Assembly: GCA_029851415.1 (NCBI GenBank)
Contig: CM056743.1
Coordinates: forward strand, 22,854,905 to 22,918,904
Length of the DNA: 64,000 nucleotides
From: Eretmocerus hayati
Lineage: Eukaryota; Arthropoda; Insecta; Hymenoptera; Aphelinidae
Direction of reading: 5' to 3'
The translations under genes and the position numbers were made by a program. Below, piece by piece: positions 46,850-57,650 of the stretch. The notes beneath the pieces are model-generated. The model did not search any database. It saw nothing but the letters and a program-made list of their open reading frames with translations, and was not told the DNA's origin. Within the stretch, counting starts at the first letter, position 1. Each line of letters opens with the position of its first letter.

Positions 46850-47830
46850 TTGTACTCGGGGGGTTTTCGGGGTTGCTGAATACGAATACACGGTCAAAAT
46901 TATGATTAGCTCTAATCCAGGGTGGCACTTCCAAAATAGCGGAATGGAAATTTCCGAAAACTGTTCAGTTTAGCTCCAAAAACTCTTTTGGGGATATTTG
47001 GGGGCCACTGATCACAAATATGATGTCAAAGTCATGATTCTGTCCAACCCAAAATGGCGAGTCCAAAATGCCAGGACAAGATTTCTTGAAAACTACTCAT
47101 TTAAGCTCAAAACACTCTTCTCAAAGGTTTTCGGGGTCACTGAGTGCAAAAAAGGGATCACAAGAACGAATTCCCCACATCCAAGATGGCGGACCTAAAT
47201 GGCGGACGGGAAACTTCCAAGAACTGATGACTTTAGGTCTTGAAACTTTTCACAAGGGTTTTTCGGATTGCTGATGTGATTTTGAAGGCAAAATTAATTC
47301 CCCTAACGAGAACCTGCTCGACAGTCGAGCAATCAATTCGAGCATGACCGGGTCTGAGGATTTGGGAGCCTAGTGGTTTGTTGCCCTTCTAGCTTTTGGG
47401 TTTCAGAATCGTCCTCTCACTTCCTACCACCAAAGAACTCAACTTGAAGGTGGCCAGGTTTGAGGATTTGGGAGCTTGGGGGTTCGTTGTGAGTCACTTC
47501 CTCGTGTCATCATCAAATTGCTCAACTGTAGAGAAGGTTCCGGTAAAAAAATCAATTCTGCCTTTGAAATCATATCAGCAATGCGAAAAACCCTTGAGAA
47601 AAGTTTCAAGATCGAAAGACACCAGTTCTTGGGAGTTTCTCGTCCGCCATCTTGGATATGGGGAATTTGTTCTTTTGATCCCATTTTCGTATTCAGCGAA
47701 CCCGAAAACTCTCGAGAAAAGTATGCTGAGCTAAAATGAGCAGTTTTCAGGGGATCTCGTTCTGCCATTTTCGAACGCCATATTGGATTTGAGGGAATCA
47801 TAATTCTGACTGTGAATTTGTGTTTAGCAA
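46850..47830. mobile_element. Diverged inverted-repeat cluster with about 125-160-bp direct units
   Basis: Left side: three diverged direct units, each with a TTTTCGGGGTTGCTGA-type, an AAAATGGCGG-type and a GAAAACT-type block (about 46860-46980, 46985-47110, 47120-47250). Right side (47540-47830): the same blocks in inverted order. The centre carries a direct pair, GAGGATTTGGGAGCCTAG (about 47352) and GAGGATTTGGGAGCTTGG (about 47462). It directly follows the family-A MITE. No gene. Confidence 0.55.
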
Positions 47831-47839
47831 TGAATTACA

Positions 47840-49200
47840 ACCAAGCTGCTCTAAATTCGATCAAATAACTACCATTTTTCAATGCCACGACGAACTTAAC
47901 CGGATATAGAGCTCCATTTGTAATATATGTAGACTTGTGAATGTTTCTCTATAATAAGTTCAGTAGTTTATTCAATATGTTGTTACAAGCGGCGGCTCAG
48001 TAAGCACTAAGTTCCACCATTGGAAGCATGTCTTATATACTATCGCATATGTCCTATTTAATATGACTATGCGTAGGCACACAGAATAGAAGCGCTGACC
48101 GATGATCATCTTTTATCATTGCAAGAGGAAATGCAGTTTCCTATTCTGCAAGCTTCCATACACTTTATCATATTTCACTCAAGCATCTGTCGAGTATGCA
48201 TTTTACATTTGCAATACATTACACCATTGAAGACTGTGGCACAAATTAAAATGGTCCTTTTACCCCGTGGAATTAAATGTTCCCATCACTCACTCACCTA
48301 ACAATTCTTTCTCGAAGGCATTTGGAACGCCTATACATGCTAATTAGGAACCTAACATTCCTATTTTCCCATCCAAGTCTCAACACCCTCTATCCCTACA
48401 TGCAAATATCCATAAGATCATTGAAATTCCACATTTTTGTTCCCTCAGATATTATTTCCACCGATTTGGATGCCTTGCATCAATCAAAAGTGAACTGCTC
48501 ACCTGATGCATTTTCACAGATGTCTTGAACTTCAATTGTATCGATTATATGTCTGACTACAAGCCTGGTCGGATCGTGGTTCCTTTATTTCAGGGGGTCT
48601 AAGTGCCCCCCCCTCCTGCTATTTTGAAAATCGTCGAGCAAGGAGAAAAACGTGTAAGACATGCCCCCACAACTCAAGGGAACGTGCAATGGTAACATGG
48701 GTTTTGACCCTACGTGTCATTTCCAAGTTCATCTGTAGGTAAATTTTTCTGTCGAACTACTCATTTTGCATTATGTATTCTACTTTAGATCTAAGTTAAG
48801 CTTGCAGATCACAATTGAAAGTTCGTTCTTTTGCCACGCAGCGCCAGCTCTCGATGTCGAGCAGCTTGAACTCTACGCCAGCGAGACTCGCAGTTAGTCT
48901 GTTGGCACCTAGTGTAGCGTCAACATCTATCTTTATATGTACATACTTTGTAATCCAATTCATCTTACTATTATAATAAATAGCTTCTGATTAGTACCTG
49001 GCCTGACTCTTTACCTTACGAGTTCAACATTTTCAGATAGGAACAACTACCTTCGACATCGATTGCTTAAAAGACCTTAATAATAGTGGAAATCTCGTAT
49101 GATACTTTTACTATCCAATCCAACACCAGCGAGATGATTCAATGTCGATGATAACCATTCATCTTCAAGGGAAAAGCAGCGAAGAGGTCAAGTCGAAAAA
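47840..49200. other. Intergenic stretch, no gene seen
   Basis: No recognised coding. A C-rich GTGCCCCCCCCTCC patch lies at 48602-48615. Confidence 0.35.
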
Positions 49201-49540
49201 TGATTGCTATAAAATTTTATTGAAATGAAAGCAAGAAAGAGGTATGAAGTGACCTTCATTTGACGGTGCAGATCATTTTCGAGGTCGTTTGGCTCGAACT
49301 TAAATGGCCTCCAACCCTGGAGCATATTTATCCGACTCAACCCTGGCGAGATCACGCGTGGAAGGTCAGTTTCTTTTTTTTCCGTGTAGGAGAAAGCATT
49401 TTGCCGGTATATTTCCTGTTCAGAAATAGATCGTATTTGGAAAAAAATGAGGTCGTGACCTTGATTTTGACCGTAGAAGTTATTTTCAAGGTCACTTTGA
49501 GGCGGATATCAGAGTTCAAGGTCGAACGTTGGCGTTTTCG
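49185..49540. promoter_or_regulatory. Cluster of AAGGTCA-like half-sites
   Basis: Several matches or near matches to the monomer nuclear-receptor half-site TCAAGGTCA (FTZ-F1/ERR type): GTGACCTTCA (about 49249), GTGACCTTGA (about 49455), TTCAAGGTCACTT (about 49486), TTCAAGGTCG (about 49514), plus GAGGTCAAG near 49185. They may equally be degenerate short repeats; no gene is visible next to them. Confidence 0.25.
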
Positions 49541-49609
49541 TTATAAAAGAGAACGTCGTGTAGGCATCCAAATGACGCGTCCCATCTGAGCCTTAACAGA
49601 AGTAAATCA

Positions 49610-50636
49610 ACTTAAAAGAAATGATATCAATAGTGTGCTTGCATGGAAAATGAAATATTAATTTTCATGTCTTATCTGAAAGTCCTTATTTTTTAAAGAA
49701 TTTAGGAAAAAGAATCAAAATTTTAGGATGCATAGGAACGGAGAAATAATTATCCAAAAATCGCAGTTTGGTGGCAAGCGTTCAAATGACTTTGCTGGCG
49801 CACACACGCGCACCACTCACACCTACATCGACGCGTGACGTCACAGGCCAGCTCTTCAGACGAGCCGTATTATCGGGAATCCGCGTTCTGCATGCCGAAT
49901 TATCGTCCGTGAAACTGTGTAACTAAGTAAAAAATTGATGATGTGCCTTTTCACAGTGTTAAACCTGGGTGGTTAACTGCCAGGTGTATTGTGACCGTGT
50001 TGGGGGAAAAAGTACAGATACTTCACGGTGATTGAGGCTACGTATCGCGTGACGAGTGTAGCTGATATTACGCCAGAATTAGATATGTTTTAGGCAAGGA
50101 GACAGTGCGCAATCTTCCAGAGACAAAACATATTTCGTGAGAAGAAGACTCGTGTCTAAGAAAAGGAAAGCAGCCATGTAGCCAAGAAAATCAACAACAC
50201 TTCACAAGCGGTACATAGCCTCAAACACCGCTATGTATCTAAACGTTTTAACTCGACGCGATCACTATGCACCTTGTTGTCACTCACTAGGTTTCGATTA
50301 TCTAAATCATAAAGGCACATCGTCAATATTTTCCCCTTGACACAAATTTTTCACGTAAAAATTTGATAGAACGCGGACGCCCGTGCAAATCTCATACGCC
50401 GGCTCGTCTGCAGCTGACCTGTGACGTCACGAATCTATGCGTGTGTTAGTGGCGCACGAGAAAACTCGTTTGAGCACTGATCCGCGCAGGCCCCTAAATT
50501 GCCATTTTGAGAAAATCATATCTCCGTTCCTATGCATCCAAAAATTGCAACTTTTTTCCTAAATTCATTATAAAGTGAAGACTTTCAGATAAGAAGTTGA
50601 AAATTTTTCATGCAAGCACCCTATTCTTTTCAAGAG
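49610..50636. mobile_element. Palindromic foldback element, about 1.03 kb
   Basis: Arms of about 500 bp meet near 50125 without a clear spacer. Tips: left CTTAAAAGAAATGATAT then GTGTGCTTGCATGG; right CATGCAAGCACCCTATTC then TTTTCAAG. Further shared blocks: TATGCATCC/GGATGCATAG, GCGTGACGTCACAGG-type, CCGCGTTCT, GATGTGCCTTT. No coding. Long-TIR MITE or foldback class; target duplication not resolved. Confidence 0.75.
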
Positions 50637-50669
50637 GGTCTTCGTTTTTATGGGTTAACCCTTAGTTAC

Positions 50670-50990
50670 TCATGTGATATTTGAGGTGTCATCCCTGATT
50701 TTGGCGCCGCAACCGGCCATATCGCAAACTGTCCGACTGCCAACATCTGATGAATTCAAATTTAGGCGCGCTATTAATTTTTTATCTGAAGTATCCCATA
50801 GCAAAAATAGCTTCTTCTATCTCTTTCTGTCTTTGGATACTTGAAGGGAGATATTTTGCTGACTTTGCTTACATAAAGTTCCAGTAGCGCGCTTGAATTT
50901 AAACTCGGATGTTGGCAGTCGAACAGTTTGCAAGACGCCCGGTGGTGGCGCCAAAGTCGGGGCTGACACCACGAATATTTATGATTTTCT
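50670..50990. mobile_element. Foldback element, about 315 bp
   Basis: Inverted arms with shared blocks: GTGATATTTGAGGTGTCA-type tip, TTTGGCGCC/GGCGCCAAA, ACTGCCAACATC/GATGTTGGCAGT, AATTCAAATT-type and GCGCGCT. It lies about 35 bp from the preceding 1-kb palindrome but is unrelated in sequence. Confidence 0.7.
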
Positions 50991-50999
50991 AAGTCTTGA

Positions 51000-52290
51000 A
51001 TCATTTCAATGAGTTAACAAATTCGAACGTCTACTTTCAAGGGTTGAAAAAGCAACTAATTAGACGTTTCCAACTCGCAAAGGATTCAGATATCTTGAAG
51101 TGTGCATAATCATATGCCCCTTCTCATTCAAGTTGTCAACCCCGAATACAGCACCAAAATACCACGGATGAACGCGTAAGGTGAGCAAATATTGATTTAT
51201 TGCAATGCCTGTTCTTATGTAGAATATATATATTGTACGCTAGAGTTCGCTTGCCACCTCAAATGATTGATCCCAAAAATGAATTAGAGAATCACATTTT
51301 GTGACATACATCCATCCCTAAAGTTTACCTTGCACTAATTTAAGGAGTGTAATACTGCTAGAATTCCCTATGAGATTGCACACTTGGGATTGCAGATCAT
51401 TGCAATCGAGGGCGGTCTCAATCTCGATAAAATTATCGACTCGGCGTGCATAGAGCATCGTCGTGTAAGCCGTAATGAATGTTCTTCTCTATACGCCCAC
51501 GCACATACAGAACGTGGGCGTACAGAGAGGAAAGTTCATTTCCAATGCATATGAGTAAAATTGGGACATGCCAAGGGACTCTCAAATACATATATATGTT
51601 GGCAGTGACAGATATATATTTGCCAGTCAGCATTCGCAAAAACTTTAATACACACTCGACGAATAGTCATATAGAAACTCCGCAATGGGGTTTGGATTCT
51701 CTCTATAGAATGACGAAAATTTGCCCGGGAAATTTGAAACTTATATAACTCCGAAACATCTAAGGCTGCATTCCCGCTTGGAAACTCGCTCTCTCTCTCT
51801 CTCTCTCTCTCGCAATGAATTTCAAATTTCAAGTTTGCCACGTTCTCTCACATACACTGTATGTGGTGCAGTGCAAAACTTGCACGATATCTTCACACAT
51901 CGGCTTACACTTAGCTGCAAAAGCTCGTGTATCCATTTTCGCGCAACTCTTTACAACTTACAATTCAAGTTTGAATCCTTTCACGCACAATATCCTCTCG
52001 ATCGCTGCTGGGATGCGAAAGGTGATAGTGAGACTCTATATATACATTACTACTACTACTCTGTTAACTATATATATAGATGCCAAGTACGCTGTACGAG
52101 TAGAGAAGATTCGCGAAAATTTTCAACTCGACTGTCGTAACTCTACTGAGTCTCACGAACTCGATTATGTGTGTTGCACAACTTCTGATGCTGGCGACGT
52201 TGCAACTATTTCCAAGTTTTTGAGACACATCTATTCGAGGCAGAATGTATTGATTCTTCGAATCTCTTTTTTTTCATTTTGATCATTTTC
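51000..52290. other. Intergenic stretch, no gene seen
   Basis: Contains a (CT)n run at 51787-51811 and a hairpin at about 51485-51530 (TATACGCCCACG with CGTGGGCGTA). Frames at 51721-52282 are not recognisable as proteins. Confidence 0.35.
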
Positions 52291-52349
52291 TGCCGAGACT
52301 TTGCACAATCAGGGTACCCCACAATCAGTTGAAGATGACTCTCAACCCA

Positions 52350-52640
52350 AATTATTGCTTTCTCGAAAGAGAAAGCTTTGTTTTTGACCCAGCAAATTTT
52401 TGATCAATGTTTTCATTCAATCCAAAATTACCTTCAACAAAATTCCTCTTATCACAAAAATGCTTTAACCATCTTGTTCTTCTCGACAAAATCTAACGAT
52501 AGTGAGTATTTCTCTTAGAATCCTTCAAAACCTTCCATGGACTCATTTCTCCGTCCCTTTGCCTGTGTGTGTTGTCTGTTTTGCGCCCGCTTTCTCTTCT
52601 ACACTCCACTTTACTGATTTTTCCTTTTCTATGAGTTGTG
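52350..52640 (+). repeat. Dispersed repeat family C, copy 2
   Basis: Same ordered blocks as 17400-17850: TTTCTCGAAAGAGAAAGCTTTG-like hairpin, CCAGCAAATTTTT, ATGGACTCAT..TCC and a TGTGTGTTGTCTGTTTT tract. Diverged with indels. Confidence 0.5.
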
Positions 52641-52799
52641 TGGAATCACTCAAAGATGAGACCAGTGATTTGGCTGCTCTCCTCTCCCAATCGAAATTGA
52701 TTTAGAGGTTATTTTAGGTAAAACCGTTAAAATTGTTTACTTTCGTGGTAAAATATCTTTTTACTACTTGATCTTTCGGCAATTTGGGTTACCTACGCT

Positions 52800-53615
52800 A
52801 TGGTTTGTTGGCTCAGTCTATTGATTGCTTAATACCGAAATTCCATTTAATCTCCATAAACCTCAATTTTCAACAAAAAATGAAGATTTTCAACAAAAAC
52901 TCAATTTTGAGCACATTGGAATCAATTGTATCGAAATTCCCTTTCAACCAAGTTACAGACTTTGCTAAAAAAACCTTACTTTAGATAGCCCAAATCTCCC
53001 TAACTAGATTCCTCAAGAAAATAACTCAAAAAATACAAAAAAATTTTTTTCGATATTCATACTTTCGTCATATCTCTCCCACAAACTAATCTATTCAAAT
53101 TTTTATGAACTAAGTTAATACATTTCCGTCATTCTGAATCGATTGGTTGATACCGAATTTTCCAAAATTCGTTTTAATACAGTCAAAATTCAATTTATTC
53201 TCGAAGAATCCAAAAAACTTCCAAAGACTCCATTTTTATCATTTTTATACCAACTATCTTAAAATTTCGCCTCAACCAGACGATATATCTTGCCCAAAAA
53301 ACCTTAGTATAGGTTATCTGAATTCCTTTAAAAGAGAATCTTGTAAAAATAACTCAAAACATGATGAAACAATTTCAACTAAAATTCATTTTTTGCTCAT
53401 ATCTCTCTCTACAACTAATCTATCCACCTTTCAATGAACTAGATAGATGTTTTTCCAGCATTCTACATAATCGGTTGGAACCGAATTTGATTCAACTAGG
53501 TTTAAACCCAATTAGAACCCAATTTTCCTTCTAAAAATCCAAATTTCCTTGAAGAATTCCATTTCCATCATCTATAAACCAACTGTATCAAAACTTCGCC
53601 TCAACCAAACGATTG
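52800..53615 (+). repeat. Diverged tandem repeat, about 325-330-bp period
   Basis: About 2.4 copies. Each unit runs: ACCGAATTTTCC-type block (52829, 53154, 53480), C-rich TTCCATTT..ATC, AATTTCGCCTCAACCA-type (52933, 53262, 53590), AAAAAACCTTA, AAATAACTCAAAA and ATATCTCTC...ACTAATCTAT. Strongly pyrimidine-biased on this strand. No coding. Confidence 0.6.
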
Positions 53616-53619
53616 TTTG

Positions 53620-54285
53620 TGTATGTTATATATGTGTATAATATGAGTTGAGAATGAAATGGACTGGACCACAGGGAAAATGACACTATTCTGTGGGAAT
53701 TCGAATCATGATTTTGGAATTTATCAGTTTCCCATTTTTATCATTAGCTTGAGTGATCATCTAAGACTATTTTGCTATGAGAAAGCATTCTGCTAATCTC
53801 TTTTAGCAACGTACTACTTAGTTGAATAGGATATGGTTGATTTCGACGAAAGTGGAATTTTTTGGGGCCAAAACCATCACGAGGCGTGATTAGGGTCAAA
53901 AAACTATTCCAGTCCCAGAGACTTTCGGTGACTCGTAGCAATTAATCTTCCTTCATTTGTGTATAAGAAAGAAGTATCCAGAACTACGTATCTCAAAATT
54001 GAACTAAGAGAAAGACATGCCGAGTTTTAGGTGTCGTAGGACTCGAAAATGCTTCCCACGGCCCGACAACTAATGTTGGACTCTTTTCCACATAGATTTG
54101 TTCTAATGTGACCAAAAACTATGAGAAAATGTGTTTCACAAAGCGATATGTATAACGCATTGGGGAACACAACATGGGGACGGAAAGGACAAAAAATTTT
54201 CTACGCCATTTTGAAAACACGTTTATGTGATACGCCTAGCTGCAGCTTCAAGTTTTCGGCTTGTTTTGCGAATGGATTAAGTGTA
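53620..54285. other. Intergenic stretch, no gene seen
   Basis: Nothing recognised. Confidence 0.35.
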
Positions 54286-54660
54286 TTTGGGTTCATGTAT
54301 GACAATCTCATTGGTGAGAAAGGTTTAATAGACCATTAGAAGCTTTGCCAAGCTAATCCGTACTGTAAAAGCAGGTTTGGTACAAATCCATTTTCAAATT
54401 TCAATGTCCGATAACCGTGCCTCAGCTGAGGGTTTAATTTCGACTCGCGAAGTGGTGGATTATGTTATTTGAAGTATTACAAATTAAAATGCATAGCTAC
54501 ATATAGGGATTTTTGACTATGCATTTGCGTTGCAATTAATTCAAAAATCGAAGTTCGGTTGCCTGCCGGGACGGAAAGGACATTTCTAGGGGATATTGGG
54601 ACACGGAAAATCCCTCTTTTGACAGAACCACTCATAAGTTTCCCCACCAAATTCTCGATT
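54286..54660 (+). repeat. Dispersed repeat family B, copy 2
   Basis: Ordered same-orientation similarity to 5820-6260 (see that entry): GTGTATTTGGGTT, TTTGGTACAAATCC, ATGCATAGCT and ACACGGAAAATCCC blocks. No conserved reading frame. Confidence 0.6.
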
Positions 54661-55578
54661 TATTTCAGTATTAATTCACAATAATCATCGATAAATCTCT
54701 CTCAATCTGATTTGTTGGAAAAAGTCCGACACCAATCAGGGAAATGTCTAGCTGCATTAAAATGTACTACGCTTAGGCAAAAACCAGGTGTCACAATAGT
54801 TCAGTAGTACAGGTCAATCTTTAGTCAGACATGACCCACACACTGATCTCCTCTTATACACAACTCCATAAACCCGCACTCCAAACAGCTCAACTCAATT
54901 ACATTCCAAATTCACAAATCTAAGTGTGTAACATACATGAAATCGAGTGTGAAGTACAAGCCCTATCAAGGGTCAATGCAAACAGAAACCAAGCAGGTCA
55001 GAGATTCCCCATCGCACAGAGTCTCTTATAATACGAATATATATAGATATACATATTATATTCCAATTCGTACTAGAACGAGATATCGTCAGTACGATAT
55101 AGGAACTGGATTTGCATTAATTTCAACGTAGAAGTAACAGCAGCAGCAGAAGCTGAATTTGCACGATCGCAAGGGATAGGCACGTCCAACTTTGTGCTCT
55201 CTGGCAGATATACATACCCGAGAATTCGAGATAGAGGCAGTAGCGCCAATCTCCCGTATAATTAACGCGATGCAGCCTCCAACTTGGAGAGAGAGGCTAT
55301 CTTTTGAACGGAAACTGGACTCGACAGGACCTTGCATCGTCTAGAGTTTCGTTACTGCAGAATCTACACTCTAGAGATTCGTAAGATAGGAAAATACGTG
55401 TCAATAGGTCATCAATAGTACAAAACTTGCTATCTCGTATGTTATATTTGAGACTATGTAAGATTTTGTCATGCTTGCATGTGAAACAAGCTTGTGGCTC
55501 AATTTGTCATGAACTAGAGACTCCTAGTGTACACGAAAGTGATGAAAATATTCGGGCTAAAGGAGTGCCTGGTTACGG
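54661..55578. other. Intergenic stretch, no gene seen
   Basis: Nothing recognised on either strand. Confidence 0.35.
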
Positions 55579-57650
55579 AAAGGGACTAGGCGGGTAAGCA
55601 TGGTGAATCGGCCCTTGTCAAGTATGGCCCCGGAAGCAATTTCCCCCAGTTTCTAACCCCAAACTATGAGGAAAGCAATAGTTTTTAGGTCCCGAAGTCA
55701 CCCCTATGTTTTGGGGCAGCCTGGAAACCCTCTAAAAAACGCTAAAAATCGATGTTCCTTGTATTGAATCGCATTCTGACGCATCTCAATGAATCGTTCT
55801 GAAATTTTTTTGACATACTTTTGAAACATTAACAATTCGAAGGAGAGTGGTTTCATTTCGACAACTTTTGATCCAAGCCCCGGAAAAAATTATTGAAAAA
55901 TAAAAATCAATTCTTAACCCTGTTATCTGTAATTAAGACGTTAGTGAACCATTTCACCGTATTTGTCGGCTCATTTTACGTCGGAAACCACTTTGAAATA
56001 TATCATTTTTGGTGGTGAAAAGTGGTCAAAAACGTCAAAAATCAATTTCAAAGCAAATTTTTTTTCATAAACTAGCCTTTCCTGCGCATGCGCGTTGATT
56101 TACGCTCCTGAAAGTATCTTCAATCGATAGCTGGTGTAATTTCCTTCGAAATGACCTCTTGCAAAAGTCGATTTGATGCAATTACAGCTGAGATATGACT
56201 GGTGCAGAAAATGGAAAAACCCAAGGTATCAAATCCGTGAGTCCGCGCTTCCTTCAATGGCCTTGAAAAATGCGAATTTTGAATTGGGACCTTTCTAACA
56301 TGCGAAAATGTGTTTTTGATGTATTTTTTCACGTAGAAACCGAATACGCGGTCAGTTTTGTTCTAAACCTCCAGGATTTCTCACCAGACTCATAAAACCG
56401 ACTCAATAATGGATGCTCATCTTCAGCCTTTTTACACTTATTTGAGATGAATTGTCGGTGTATGGGGAGGTTTGGGTGGATTGTGTACTAGATGCAACTA
56501 TGTCCCTTAACGTATTCTGAATAGTCGAAGACGATTCCGGTGGTTTTGAGGCTCGAGGAAGCGGTGGGAGTGAGATTTCTGGGAGTGAGATTGTTCGAAC
56601 TGGATCTTGTTGTTTAATTTGATATGAGGAAACTATATCGACCAGGTTATATGAGGATAGCAGCGCTTCCTCGAGCTTCGAAACCATCACCATTGTCATC
56701 AGCTGATCAGAATACATTAGGGAACATAGTTGTATCTGGTACACAATCCACCCAAACCTCCCCATACACCGACAATTCATCTCAAATAAGTGTAAAAAGG
56801 CTGAGGATGAGCATCGTCCATTATCGAGTCGGTTTTATGAGTCTGGTGAGAAATCCTGAAGGTTTAGAACAAAACTGACCGCGTATTCGGTTTCTACGTC
56901 AAAAAATACATCAAAAACACATTTTCGCATGTTAGAAAGGGCCCAATTCAAAATTCGCAATTTTCAAGGCCATTGAAGGAAGCGCGGATTCACGGATTTG
57001 ATACGTTGGGTTTTTCCACTTTCTGCACCAGTCATATCTCAGCTGTAATTGCATCAAATCGACTTTTGCAAGGGGTCATTTTGAAGGAAATTACACCAGC
57101 TATCGATTGAAGATACTTTCAGGAGCGTGAATCAACGCGCATACGCAGGAGAGGCTAGTTTATGAAAAAATATTTGCTTTGAAATTGATTTTTTACGTTT
57201 TTGACCACTTTCCACCACCAAAAATGATATATTTCAAAGTGGTTCCGACGTAAAATGAGCCGACAAATACGATGAAATGGTTCACTAACGTCTTAATTAC
57301 AGGTAACAGGGTTAAAAATTGATTTTTATTTTTTAATAATTTTTTCCGGGGCTTGGATCAGAAGTTGTCGAAATGAAACCACTCTCCTTCGAATTGTTAA
57401 TGTTTCGAAGGTTCGTCAAAAAAATTTCAGAACGATTCATTGAGATGCGTCAGAATGCGATTCAATACAAGGAACATCGATTGTTAGCGTTTTTCAGAGG
57501 GTTTCCAGGATGCCCCAAAACATAGGGGCGACTTCGGGACCTAAAAACTATTGCTTTCCTCATAGTTTGGGGTTAGAAACTGGGGGAAATTGCTTCCGGG
57601 GCCATACCTGACAAGGGCCGATTCACCATGCTTACCCGCCTAGTCCCTTT
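55579..57650. mobile_element. Giant palindromic element, 2.07 kb, arms about 980 bp
   Basis: Begins AAAGGGACTAGGCGGGTAAG and ends with its exact reverse complement (57631-57650). The arms (55579 to about 56565 and about 56660 to 57650) stay aligned throughout with few differences and surround a spacer of roughly 95 bp. A reading frame in each arm pointing outward from the centre (minus strand within 56403-56620, plus strand within 56660-56878) encodes the same Ser/Thr-rich segment, including QSTQTSPYTDNSSQISVKRL. No transposase domain is present. A long-TIR non-autonomous element or a large inverted duplication; no target duplication identified. Confidence 0.85.

Noticed and set aside
47439..47801. 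120-codon minus-strand frame
   Set aside because: Lies within inverted repeat DNA and is mirrored by frames on the other strand.
49260..49589. 109-codon plus-strand frame
   Set aside because: Open by chance through repeated AGGTCA-like words; includes a poly-Phe from a T run.
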